Of a stretch of DNA of 64,000 bases, positions 24,983 to 33,534 are shown piece after piece. A program made the translations under genes and the position numbers. The stretch is from Aquimarina latercula DSM 2041. Lineage in GTDB: Bacteria > Bacteroidota > Bacteroidia > Flavobacteriales > Flavobacteriaceae. The notes beneath the pieces were generated by a model. The model saw only the letters and a program-made list of their open reading frames with translations, was not told the origin of the DNA and made no database searches. The stretch lies in assembly GCF_000430645.1 (NCBI RefSeq), contig NZ_AUMK01000010.1, positions 62,001 to 126,000 on the forward strand, written 5' to 3'. Numbering within the stretch: the stretch's first letter is position 1; the number at the start of each line of letters is the position of its first letter.

Positions 24983-27412
24983 ATGAAAATGCTAAGAATT
25001 ATTACACTACTGCTATTTTCTTCAACAGTATTTGCCCAAGTGGGAACTAACGGACAAGACAGAAAAGAAGAAGGAAGACCAGTTAAGGAATACAATCTTA
25101 CGATTGAAGAAAATGAAGTGACGCTCGCTGGTGTAACCGCTAAGGGAATGACCATCAATGGTGGTATCCCTGGACCAGTTTTGGAATTTAACGAAGGCGA
25201 CCTTGCCATCATTAATGTAACCAATAAAATGGATGAAGAAACCTCAGTACACTGGCACGGGTTGATACTTCCCAACTTTTATGATGGCGTACCGTATTTA
25301 ACAACACCGCCAATAAAGCCCGGTACAACATTTCAATATAGAATTCCTATTAATCAATCAGGAACCTATTGGTACCATTCCCATACGATGCTACAGGAGC
25401 AAAGCGGTGTTTATGGTTCAATAGTCATTCAACCTAAAGAAAAAACATTGGATTATGACAAAGATTTAGTAGTTGTTCTATCTGATTGGACTAACGAGGA
25501 CCCAATGAATGTATTGCGAAACCTTAAAAGGGGAAATGAGTGGTATCAAGTTAAAAAAGGAACAGCAGTACCATTAAGTAGAGTCATAAAAGAAGGTGCC
25601 TTGGGAGCACAATTTAAGTTCTGGAGAGATAGAATGGAAGGTGCAGATATAGCAGATATTTATTATCCCGCATTCTTGAGCAATGGTAAATCACTTGCCG
25701 AATATCCAGAATTTAAACCAAGGGAAAAAGTACGTCTTCGCTTTATCAATGCCTCGGCTTCTACTTACTACTGGGTGGATTTCGGTGGTGGTAATCCATT
25801 GTTAGTTGCAAGTGACGGTGTTGATGTGCAGCCCGTTTCTAAAAACAGATTTCTCTTTGGTATAGCTGAGACGTATGATGTTATCGTTACTATTCCCGAA
25901 GGTGCTATAGAGGTTACCGCTACTGCACAAGATGGCTCTGGTCATACCTCTATACAATTAGGGAGCGGGACTCTCTATCCAGCTAAAAGAATTGACAGAC
26001 CTGATAAAGTGGAGATGATGAAGCAAATGGCTAAAATGGATATGAAAATGGGCGCACCTGCAATGGTAGGTAACAAAAAGAAGAAAACACCAGAATATTT
26101 GAAGGAGAATTATGGAATGAAGATGGATATGAAGGACGGCGAGATGAAAATGGGAATGCACGATAAGATGTCGATGAATAAGGGTCAAATGGATGATAAA
26201 ATGAAAATGGAAGACCAAAAACCTATGGATATGAATAAAAATCATATGCAAATGGAGACGGATAAAAAGATGGACGGTATGGCAGGAATGAAAAAAGATA
26301 CAATGTCAATGAAATCCACTCAACCGTCGCATAAGATGGACGGTCATATGGGTCACGATATGTCTATGATGCAGAAGGATACTTCTTCATTTGATTACAG
26401 CACACGTAAAACCTATTTTAACTATGATTTCTTAAAAGCGAAGGAAAATACCACCTACAATGCTGATTTGCCAGTAAATGACATCCTGTTGAACCTGACC
26501 GGCAATATGCAACGATATGTTTGGAGTATGAATGGTGTGCCATTATCAGAAACTGACAAGATAAATATAAAAGGAGGTGAAGTAACCAGAATTACACTTA
26601 ATAACCTCACAATGATGCACCACCCAATGCACTTGCACGGCCATTACTTTAGGGTCATCAACGAAAATGGTGAACGTTCCCCATTAAAACATACTGTCAA
26701 TGTACCACCAATGCAGAAAGTGGTCATAGAATTTTATAACGAAGAATATGGCGATTGGTTCTTTCATTGCCACGTATTATACCATATGATGGGTGGTATG
26801 GCGCGAGTGTTTAGTTACGATACGCCAAGGGACGAAAGAATGAAAGATTATCCAGTTCAAAAGCTTATCAATGAGACAGACCATTACTATTCTTGGGGAT
26901 TGGCTCGTTTAGGCTCAAATTTTAACGAACTCTTTTTGATGTCAAGCAATATCAGAAATGGATTTGGTTTAAGAGCAGAGTTCGACTATGACAAGAACCT
27001 TGAGGCCGAAGTGAACTATGATAGATATCTTAATGATTGGGTGCGTCTCTATGTAGGGATAAATACCGAAACTTCCACACCCGATTCATATGAAACCTTC
27101 AATACCGTAGGATTGGTCGGTGTAAAGTATTTTACGCCATATAGATTTAATGTAGATGTGAGTATGGACCATCAACTGCGCCCAAGAATTCGTCTGGACA
27201 GGGAAATCTTGATTTTTCCAAGAATTTTTCTGGAAGGCGAATATGAATATAGGGCAGACTTTGGATGGGTGAACGATATAGGAGACACATCTTATCAGGG
27301 GGAAACCCAATGGCTGGTGGGAGCTTCATATATCCTATCCCGAAATTTTTCGTTACAGGCAAATTACAATAACCGATATGGCTGGGGTGGCGGCTTATTA
27401 GCCCGATTCTAA
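24983..27412 (+). CDS. copA: Multicopper oxidase fused to a CopB-like outer membrane barrel
   Basis: A periplasmic copper oxidase of about 809 residues, expected to convert Cu(I) to less toxic Cu(II). The ATG at 24983 gives a proper signal peptide (MLRIITLLLFSSTVFAQ); the TTG nine codons upstream is disfavoured. Copper ligands: HWHG (90-93), WYHSH (near 131), HPMHLHG, and HCHVLYHMMGGM for the type 1 site (about 594). A Met- and His-rich insert (about 345-465, many M-x-M units) should bind extra copper. After the oxidase ends near 625, about 180 residues resemble CopB, the outer-membrane copper-resistance barrel, ending in Phe. So CopA and CopB are joined in one chain. Confidence 0.88.
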   Translation: MKMLRIITLLLFSSTVFAQVGTNGQDRKEEGRPVKEYNLTIEENEVTLAGVTAKGMTINGGIPGPVLEFNEGDLAIINVTNKMDEETSVHWHGLILPNFYDGVPYLTTPPIKPGTTFQYRIPINQSGTYWYHSHTMLQEQSGVYGSIVIQPKEKTLDYDKDLVVVLSDWTNEDPMNVLRNLKRGNEWYQVKKGTAVPLSRVIKEGALGAQFKFWRDRMEGADIADIYYPAFLSNGKSLAEYPEFKPREKVRLRFINASASTYYWVDFGGGNPLLVASDGVDVQPVSKNRFLFGIAETYDVIVTIPEGAIEVTATAQDGSGHTSIQLGSGTLYPAKRIDRPDKVEMMKQMAKMDMKMGAPAMVGNKKKKTPEYLKENYGMKMDMKDGEMKMGMHDKMSMNKGQMDDKMKMEDQKPMDMNKNHMQMETDKKMDGMAGMKKDTMSMKSTQPSHKMDGHMGHDMSMMQKDTSSFDYSTRKTYFNYDFLKAKENTTYNADLPVNDILLNLTGNMQRYVWSMNGVPLSETDKINIKGGEVTRITLNNLTMMHHPMHLHGHYFRVINENGERSPLKHTVNVPPMQKVVIEFYNEEYGDWFFHCHVLYHMMGGMARVFSYDTPRDERMKDYPVQKLINETDHYYSWGLARLGSNFNELFLMSSNIRNGFGLRAEFDYDKNLEAEVNYDRYLNDWVRLYVGINTETSTPDSYETFNTVGLVGVKYFTPYRFNVDVSMDHQLRPRIRLDREILIFPRIFLEGEYEYRADFGWVNDIGDTSYQGETQWLVGASYILSRNFSLQANYNNRYGWGGGLLARF

Positions 27413-27436
27413 AAATAATAATTTAAAACAAAGAAA

Positions 27437-28027
27437 ATGAAAACAGTAAAAAGAACAATGAGTACAATGGCACTGGCTGCCACAATGATTTTAACAGTTT
27501 CCTGTAAAGACGGAAACAAAGAAGAGGCTGCTGCGCCGATGAGCAATGAGATGCACCAAGAATCTATGGATGACAAGGACGATATGGCGATGAGTGACAA
27601 CCAAGATACAAAAGCAGAAGCAATCCTGAATGATTATTTCAACTTAAAAGATGCGCTTGTAAGCGATGACAATGGTAAAGCAAAGGAATTGGGGAATACA
27701 ATGGCTCAATCCCTAAAAGCATTTGATGCATCCAACTATTCGGACAATGAAAAATCAGAATTAAATGACATAATCGAAGATGCAACAGAACACGCAGAGC
27801 ACATTTCAGAAAGCGACATCAAACATCAACGCGAGCATTTCAAAGTGTTAAGTAAAGACATTACAGATATGGTAGCAATAACAGGAACAGCAACAAAACT
27901 GTACGAGCAATATTGCCCTATGTATGATGGTGGTACCGCTTGGTTGAGCAAAGAAGAAAATGTTTTAAATCCGTATTACGGTAGTTCAATGTTGAGATGT
28001 GGTAAAGTACAGCGAGAAATAAACTAA
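27437..28027 (+). CDS. DUF3347 lipoprotein, copper-locus periplasmic protein
   Basis: A 196-residue lipoprotein: the signal ends in a lipobox with Cys23 (ILTVSCKD). The linker is Met/Asp rich ([20 protein letters not shown], split sequence), then a four-helix DUF3347 domain begins near 57. Its C-terminus has the family's conserved end: [15 protein letters not shown], then [12 protein letters not shown], with two cysteines and methionines that could hold copper. The same domain is found at the C-terminus of the CusB protein encoded 4 kb downstream, which suggests a common metal-handling role. Function is otherwise undescribed. Confidence 0.82.
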   Translation: MKTVKRTMSTMALAATMILTVSCKDGNKEEAAAPMSNEMHQESMDDKDDMAMSDNQDTKAEAILNDYFNLKDALVSDDNGKAKELGNTMAQSLKAFDASNYSDNEKSELNDIIEDATEHAEHISESDIKHQREHFKVLSKDITDMVAITGTATKLYEQYCPMYDGGTAWLSKEENVLNPYYGSSMLRCGKVQREIN

Positions 28028-28483
28028 ATGAAATTTCTAAAAATCATAGCTTGGGTAGCGCTTATTGCGTTAATCGTTATTCAATTTTTTCCGGTGGATA
28101 AAAATGAAAGCTATACAACACTTGAAACTGATTTTATGATGGTTAATAAAGTACCGTTAGATATTGAGAATCAACTCAAGGTGTCCTGCTATGATTGTCA
28201 CAGTAATAACACTGCTTATCCTTGGTATAGTAAAATTCAGCCCGCAGCTTGGTTTTTAGAAAACCATATTAAAGAAGGAAAAGCAGAGCTGAATTTTAAT
28301 GAGTGGAGTAATTATTCTGATAGGCGAAAGAGAAGTAAGTTACGGTCTATTATTAAACAGATAGAAAATGGCGAGATGCCTATGGATAGTTACACGCTTA
28401 TTCACAAGGATGCTATACTATCAGAAAACGATAAAAAGGTCGTCATAGATTTTATTGCCAAATTGAAGGATAGTTTAAACTAA
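28028..28483 (+). CDS. Small haem-binding (CxxCH) membrane-anchored protein
   Basis: A 151-residue protein beginning directly after the DUF3347 stop. It has one N-terminal membrane anchor (IIAWVALIALIVIQFF) and a periplasmic domain with a single c-type haem site, CYDCH, near residue 55, followed by the conserved YPWYSKIQPAAWFL and GEMPMDSYTLIHKDA stretches of the haem-binding domain family (PF14376). It could pass electrons or sense redox state beside the copper oxidase. The family is recognised with good confidence; its physiological partner is not known. Confidence 0.82.
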   Translation: MKFLKIIAWVALIALIVIQFFPVDKNESYTTLETDFMMVNKVPLDIENQLKVSCYDCHSNNTAYPWYSKIQPAAWFLENHIKEGKAELNFNEWSNYSDRRKRSKLRSIIKQIENGEMPMDSYTLIHKDAILSENDKKVVIDFIAKLKDSLN

Positions 28484-28486
28484 AGC

Positions 28487-28612
28487 CCTGATTAGGAAAA
28501 GATGTTTTTTTAACATTGATTATGGAACTTTTCCTTTTCAGGCACAAATTAAAGTCCTGATAAGAGAAAGGAACGCTTTTTTCATTGGTTGGATCAGTAA
28601 ACCCTTTCTCTT
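28487..28612 (+). promoter_or_regulatory. Two tandem inverted repeats before the copper ATPase unit
   Basis: The 149-bp gap carries two consecutive, similar hairpins that both begin with CCTGAT. The first pairs CCTGATTAGGAAAAG (28487) with CTTTTCCTTTTCAGG (28528) with two mismatches. The second pairs AAGAGAAAGG (28562) with CCTTTCTCTT (28603); its CTGAT can alternatively pair with ATCAG at 28593-28597. Competing hairpins would fit a terminator/attenuator or a regulator site. Neither has a clean U-tract. Confidence 0.35.
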
Positions 28613-28632
28613 TATTTTGGCAAAATAACATT

Positions 28633-28758
28633 ATGAAACAATGCTGTAAAACAGGAAATAATAATTCATCAAACGCTTTTAGTAGATGGTTGAACTACAT
28701 TTTATATGGAGTCCTTCTAATCATCTTACTGGGTGTGCTTTTACTGCAATTAAAATAA
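28633..28758 (+). CDS. 41-residue membrane peptide, Cys-Cys N-terminus
   Basis: A short gene encoding MKQCCKTGNN, a polar linker and one strong transmembrane helix (YILYGVLLIILLGVLLLQLK). It ends six bases before the CopA-type ATPase start, so both are on the same transcript. The vicinal cysteines at 4-5 face the cytoplasm and could bind Cu(I). Small peptides of this look recur at Bacteroidetes copper and mercury loci as far as I recall. It is too short for routine gene callers, but the frame, the hydrophobic profile and the spacing favour a real gene. Confidence 0.6.
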   Translation: MKQCCKTGNNNSSNAFSRWLNYILYGVLLIILLGVLLLQLK

Positions 28759-28764
28759 TATACT

Positions 28765-31275
28765 ATGAAACACACCTATCAAATACAAGGAATGACCTGC
28801 AACGGTTGTCGAAATCACGTAGAGCAGACACTTTCAAAAGTGAAAGGTGTGATTAACGCTTCAGTTAATTTAGAAAAAGAAGAGGCGACTATCGAAATGG
28901 AATCTCATATTCCCATCGAAACATTTCAGAAAGCATTGAAAGAAGATGGCGATTCGTACAGTATTCATAAATCAGGCGAGCATCATCATAAAGATGATTC
29001 CGCTTCCGCGAAAAAGCAAAAACCTAAAGGCAAAGGAACAGGAACCTTCTACTGCCCAATGCATTGTGAAGGCGATAAAACCTACGACAAGCCGGGCGAC
29101 TGCCCAGTCTGCGGAATGGATTTAGTCGAAGAACAAAATTTGTCAGCAACGACTTCAGAACAATGGACGTGCCCAATGCACCCAGAAATTGTCAAAGAAG
29201 AACCTGGAGCTTGTCCAATTTGCGGAATGGATTTAGTGCCGATGGAACCTGATTTATCTGCCGAAGAAAAAACATATAACAAGCTGATTAAGAAATTCTG
29301 GATAGCAGTAGGCTTTACGCTTCCTATTTTCCTAATCGCTATGAGCGAAATGATTCCCAACAATCCGCTATACGATGTAATGGAACAGAAATGGTGGAAC
29401 TGGATTCAATTTGGGCTATCGATTCCTGTGGTGTTTTATGCCACTTGGATGTTCTTTGAACGTGCCTACCGAAGCATCAAAACGTGGAATCTCAATATGT
29501 TCACGCTAATCGGTATAGGTGCGGGCGTAGCTTGGTTATTCAGTGTTTTTGGGATGTTGTTTCCAGACTTTTTTCCCGAACAGTTTAAAACAGAATCTGG
29601 TGCGGTTCATGTGTATTTTGAAGCCGCTACCGTAATTCTCACGCTGGTTTTGATGGGTCAAGTTTTGGAAGCGCGTGCGCATAGTAAAACCAATTCAGCA
29701 GTCAAAGAATTATTAAAACTTGCACCTAACAAAGCAGTACGCGTAGTGGATGGAAACGAAGAAGAAGTTTCCATAGACCAGATTGAAAAAGGAGATATCC
29801 TACGAGTGAAGCCAGGAGATAAAATCCCTGTGGATGGCAAAATTACCGAAGGCAAAACTACCGTAGATGAATCAATGATTTCGGGAGAGCCTATTCCAGT
29901 TAATAAAACTATTGATGATAAAGTAAAAAGCGGTACCATTAATGGGAACCAGTCTTTCTTGATGGAAGCCGAAAAAGTAGGTAGCGATACCTTGCTTTCC
30001 CAAATCATACATATGGTTAACGATGCCAGTCGCAGTCGCGCCCCTATTCAGAAATTGGCAGATACCGTTTCAGGCTATTTTGTGCCTGTCGTGGTTATCA
30101 TTGCGGTCATCACTTTTATTGTTTGGGCGATTTGGGGACCAGAACCAGCTTATGTCTATGCGTTGGTAAATGCCATTGCCGTTTTGATTATTGCCTGTCC
30201 GTGTGCTTTAGGATTGGCAACGCCTATGTCCGTTATGGTAGGTGTTGGTAAAGGTGCACAAAATGGTGTGTTGATTAAAAATGCTGAAGCCTTAGAGAAA
30301 ATGGACAAAGTGGACACGCTTATCGTGGATAAGACCGGAACTATTACGGAGGGAAGACCTACTGTTGAGAAAATCGGCGCTTTTGGAGAACGCTTTCGCG
30401 AAAGCGAAATTCTACATCTTATCGCATCCCTAAACAGTTCAAGCGAGCATCCTCTTGCCGAAGCTACCGTAAAATATGGAAAGGAGCAGAATGTCGAAAT
30501 ATCAAAAACCGAAAACTTTAGCGCAGTAACTGGAAAAGGTGTAGAAGGAACAGTTGATGGCAAGAAGCTCGATTTAGGAAATGCCAAAATGATGGAGTAT
30601 GCAAATGCCAAGTTATCACCTAAAATGGAGAGCGAAGCACAATCTTTTCAGAAACAGGGAAAAACAGTTTCTTACTTATCCATTGATAGCGAAGTTTCAG
30701 GCTATGTAGTTATTGGCGATAAAATAAAAGAAACGAGTGCAAAGGCAATCAAAGAATTACAGGATAAAGGCATCGAAGTAATTATGCTTACGGGCGATAA
30801 TCACGATACCGCCCGAGCAGTAGCCAGCGAACTAAATCTCGCCGACTTCAAAGCGGGTATGCTACCTGAAAACAAACTGGACGAGGTTAAGAAACTACAA
30901 GAACAAGGTCACGTAGTTGCAATGGCAGGCGATGGTATCAACGATGCACCTGCTCTGGCTAAAAGTGATGTGGGTATCGCAATGGGTACAGGAACAGATG
31001 TCGCAATAGAAAGCGCGATGATAACCTTGGTAAAGGGAGATTTGCACGGTATTGTAAAAGCAAGAAATTTAAGCCACAAAGTAATGCGGAACATCAAGCA
31101 GAATCTGTTTTTCGCGATGATATACAACACGCTGGGCGTACCGATTGCGGCAGGAGTGTTATTCCCATTTTTCGGAATTCTATTATCGCCTATGATTGCA
31201 GCCTTGGCAATGAGCTTTAGTTCAGTTTCTGTAATAGCAAACGCACTTAGATTAAGAACAAAATCGATAAATTAA
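28765..31275 (+). CDS. copA: Copper-exporting P1B-1 ATPase with HMA and two HMBD domains
   Basis: An 836-residue Cu(I) pump. The N-terminus has an HMA domain with MTCNGC (Cys12, Cys15), a His-rich linker and two heavy-metal-binding repeats (CPMHCEG ... CPVCGMD; CPMHPE ... CPICGMD). Then follow eight membrane segments with the ion motif CPC (IIACPCALG, about 477), DKTGT with the phosphorylated Asp (about 522), HP (SSEHPLAEA) and GDGINDAP. These make it a classical CopA-type ATPase. The coding sequence carries one perfect copy and one degenerate copy of the CGCTTTCGCGAAAGCG palindrome. It is distinct from the two later P-type ATPases (SPC-type and His-rich CPC-type). Confidence 0.95.
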   Translation: MKHTYQIQGMTCNGCRNHVEQTLSKVKGVINASVNLEKEEATIEMESHIPIETFQKALKEDGDSYSIHKSGEHHHKDDSASAKKQKPKGKGTGTFYCPMHCEGDKTYDKPGDCPVCGMDLVEEQNLSATTSEQWTCPMHPEIVKEEPGACPICGMDLVPMEPDLSAEEKTYNKLIKKFWIAVGFTLPIFLIAMSEMIPNNPLYDVMEQKWWNWIQFGLSIPVVFYATWMFFERAYRSIKTWNLNMFTLIGIGAGVAWLFSVFGMLFPDFFPEQFKTESGAVHVYFEAATVILTLVLMGQVLEARAHSKTNSAVKELLKLAPNKAVRVVDGNEEEVSIDQIEKGDILRVKPGDKIPVDGKITEGKTTVDESMISGEPIPVNKTIDDKVKSGTINGNQSFLMEAEKVGSDTLLSQIIHMVNDASRSRAPIQKLADTVSGYFVPVVVIIAVITFIVWAIWGPEPAYVYALVNAIAVLIIACPCALGLATPMSVMVGVGKGAQNGVLIKNAEALEKMDKVDTLIVDKTGTITEGRPTVEKIGAFGERFRESEILHLIASLNSSSEHPLAEATVKYGKEQNVEISKTENFSAVTGKGVEGTVDGKKLDLGNAKMMEYANAKLSPKMESEAQSFQKQGKTVSYLSIDSEVSGYVVIGDKIKETSAKAIKELQDKGIEVIMLTGDNHDTARAVASELNLADFKAGMLPENKLDEVKKLQEQGHVVAMAGDGINDAPALAKSDVGIAMGTGTDVAIESAMITLVKGDLHGIVKARNLSHKVMRNIKQNLFFAMIYNTLGVPIAAGVLFPFFGILLSPMIAALAMSFSSVSVIANALRLRTKSIN
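29000..29017. repeat. Degenerate palindromic repeat in the copper ATPase gene
   Basis: CCGCTTCCGCGAAAAAGC, a decayed copy in the His-rich linker of the copper ATPase. Confidence 0.35.
30391..30406. repeat. Perfect palindromic repeat in the copper ATPase gene
   Basis: CGCTTTCGCGAAAGCG, a perfect 16-bp palindrome read in a different frame (Arg-Phe-Arg-Glu-Ser) from the other copies. Confidence 0.55.
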
Positions 31276-31298
31276 ATATAACTTAAAAACCAAAAATT

Positions 31299-31787
31299 AT
31301 GAATTCAAACGAACATAGCAACAAAGAAGGAATGAGCCAGTACACTAAGTTTTTCTTGATGCTGGGAGCATCATTTATAGCAATGTACATTACAATGTAT
31401 TTAAATACTTATGAATTTGATCACGTAAGATTTAGTCTTACTCGATTTTATATGGTCTGTTTAGGTATTTCTACTATGGCTGTAATTATGCTATTATTTA
31501 TGCTTAATATGTATAAAAATAAGAAGAAGAATATAGCTATTCTAGTAGGTAGTGTTGTATTGTTTCTAGGAGCTTTAGGATTAGTGCGTGAGCAAAAATC
31601 TACTGTAGGCGATATACTCTGGATGAAAGCAATGATACCACACCATTCAATAGCAATTTTAACAAGTGAGCGTGCAGATATACAAGATCCTGAAGTAAAA
31701 AAACTTGCAGAAGAAATCATCAAAGCACAACGTAAAGAGATTGAAGAGATGAATGCAATGATAGAACGTTTGCAAAACGAGAAATAA
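31299..31787 (+). CDS. DUF305 membrane protein
   Basis: A 162-residue protein with three hydrophobic segments (about 17-35, 50-72 and 78-95), followed by a soluble DUF305-like four-helix tail that contains MKAMIPHHSIAILTSERA. In DUF305 proteins the paired histidines (here PHHS) and methionines are candidates for copper binding. It lies between the copper ATPase and cusB in the same direction with short gaps. The base composition is clearly more AT-rich than the ATPase and pump genes beside it, which suggests a separate origin. Function is not established. Confidence 0.78.
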   Translation: MNSNEHSNKEGMSQYTKFFLMLGASFIAMYITMYLNTYEFDHVRFSLTRFYMVCLGISTMAVIMLLFMLNMYKNKKKNIAILVGSVVLFLGALGLVREQKSTVGDILWMKAMIPHHSIAILTSERADIQDPEVKKLAEEIIKAQRKEIEEMNAMIERLQNEK

Positions 31788-31791
31788 TAGT

Positions 31792-33534
31792 ATGAAAAAG
31801 AACATTTTATATATAGCAATTGCACTAATCGTGGGACTACTAGGTGGATGGCTTATTTTTGGAAATTCTGGAAATGATGTAAATCCAAACAAGGATGTTT
31901 CTGAAATGTCAGATACCCACGACCATTCTGGCGGATCTGCAAACCAAATGTGGACCTGCTCAATGCACCCATCAATTATGCAGCCCGAACCAGGCGACTG
32001 CCCTATATGTGGAATGGACTTGATACCTGCTGAATCTGGTGTCGATGGCCTTGCAATGAATGAGATTAAAATGACAGAGAACGCAATGGCGCTGGCAAAC
32101 ATTCAAACTACTATTGTGGGTAAAGGCAGTATGTCAGAAGATGATGGAATGATTACGCTTTCGGGCAAAATCGCCACCAACGAAGAAAACAATGCCGTAC
32201 AAGCAAGCTATTTTGATGGGCGTATCGAGCGTCTGAATGTTAATTATGAAGGTCAGAAGGTAAATCGAGGTCAATTACTGGCGACTATTTATGCGCCAAA
32301 TCTGGTCGCTGCACAGCAAGAATTACTAACAACAGCTTCACTTAAAGAATCACAGCCTGAACTGTATAAAGCAGTGCGCAATAAATTAAAGCTCTGGAAA
32401 CTTTCAGAAACCCAAATTAATGCGATTGAAACTTCAGGAAAAGTGCGAGATAATTTCCCCATTTATGCCACCGTTTCAGGTACTGTTTCAGAAGTGATGG
32501 CACGAGAAGGTGACTATGTAAAGCAAGGTGAGCCCATTTTGAAAGTGAGCAATTTGAATTCGGTTTGGGCAGAATTTGATGCCTATGAAAATCAGATTTC
32601 AGATTTAAAAGTAGGTCAGAAAATAAAGGTAGAAACTAATGCCTATGCCAATAAAGAATTTGACGCCACGGTTTCTTTCATTGACCCCATCTTGAACAAC
32701 GCAACGAGAACGGTTACCGTAAGAGCAACACTAAAAAATACAGAAAACATCTTTAAACCAGGAATGTTTGTAACGGGCAAACTCAAAGGGGAAATGATGA
32801 TGACTAACGAAGTGATAACAGTTCCTGCAAGTGCTGTTATGTGGACAGGGGAACGTTCATTGGTCTATATAAAAACCAATCCCAACGAACCCGTTTTTGA
32901 AATGCGTGAAGTAACCATCGGAAACCGAAATGGCGAAAATTATGCTGTAACAGAGGGCTTACAAAATGGCGATGAGATTGTGACCAACGGAACTTTTACA
33001 GTAGATGCGGCGGCACAGTTACAAGGCAAAAATTCTATGATGAATCAAGGAAAGAAAGAGGATGCTATGATGCCAATGTCTGAAATGAAAATGGATTTTT
33101 CAGAGAATTTTCAGAAGCAATTTAAAAAGGCGCTCAAGCCTTATTTACAGATCAAAGATGCTTTGGTAGCGAGCGATGCAAATCAGGTTTCCGCTTTCGC
33201 GAAAGCGACATCAGTATCCTTAAAATCCGCAGATATTAAGAGTCTCGGTAGTATGGAACAATCACATATCAAGAAAAGTATCGAAATGCTTGACGCCATT
33301 GCAACGAATGACGATCTTGAAAATCAACGCGACCATTTTGTGATATTAAATGAAAATATGGTGCCCATTGCGATGAGTATAAATGGAACCGATGAGATGC
33401 TATACGTTCAGAAGTGTCCAATGGCAAATAATAATAAAGGCGCGGTCTGGCTAAGCGCTGAAAAGGACATCAAAAATCCGTACTATGGTGAGCAAATGTT
33501 AACTTGCGGGAGCACAATAGATGAGATAAAGTGA
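31792..33534 (+). CDS. cusB: CusB-type periplasmic adaptor with HMBD and C-terminal DUF3347
   Basis: The membrane fusion protein of the CusCBA-type pump, 580 residues. A single N-terminal anchor (IAIALIVGLLGGWLIF) is followed by a heavy-metal-binding domain (CSMHPSIMQPEPGDCPICGMD, residues about 57-78), then the adaptor: barrel-sandwich/lipoyl halves around a helical hairpin (YFDGRIERLNVNYEGQKV; EVMAREGDYVKQGEPILKV) and beta-barrel. The last about 150 residues are a DUF3347 domain ending in NPYYGEQMLTCG, homologous to the free lipoprotein upstream. The fusion would bring a metal-binding module to the adaptor. It overlaps the next gene by one base (TGATG). Confidence 0.88.
   Translation: MKKNILYIAIALIVGLLGGWLIFGNSGNDVNPNKDVSEMSDTHDHSGGSANQMWTCSMHPSIMQPEPGDCPICGMDLIPAESGVDGLAMNEIKMTENAMALANIQTTIVGKGSMSEDDGMITLSGKIATNEENNAVQASYFDGRIERLNVNYEGQKVNRGQLLATIYAPNLVAAQQELLTTASLKESQPELYKAVRNKLKLWKLSETQINAIETSGKVRDNFPIYATVSGTVSEVMAREGDYVKQGEPILKVSNLNSVWAEFDAYENQISDLKVGQKIKVETNAYANKEFDATVSFIDPILNNATRTVTVRATLKNTENIFKPGMFVTGKLKGEMMMTNEVITVPASAVMWTGERSLVYIKTNPNEPVFEMREVTIGNRNGENYAVTEGLQNGDEIVTNGTFTVDAAAQLQGKNSMMNQGKKEDAMMPMSEMKMDFSENFQKQFKKALKPYLQIKDALVASDANQVSAFAKATSVSLKSADIKSLGSMEQSHIKKSIEMLDAIATNDDLENQRDHFVILNENMVPIAMSINGTDEMLYVQKCPMANNNKGAVWLSAEKDIKNPYYGEQMLTCGSTIDEIK
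33192..33207. repeat. Perfect palindromic repeat in the cusB gene
   Basis: CGCTTTCGCGAAAGCG, perfect copy in the DUF3347 part of CusB, read as Ser-Ala-Phe-Ala-Lys-Ala. Confidence 0.55.

Noticed and set aside
25958..26251. His-rich minus-strand frame
   Set aside because: It is the reverse of the Met-rich insert of the copper oxidase (ATG read backwards gives CAT), not a metal-binding protein.
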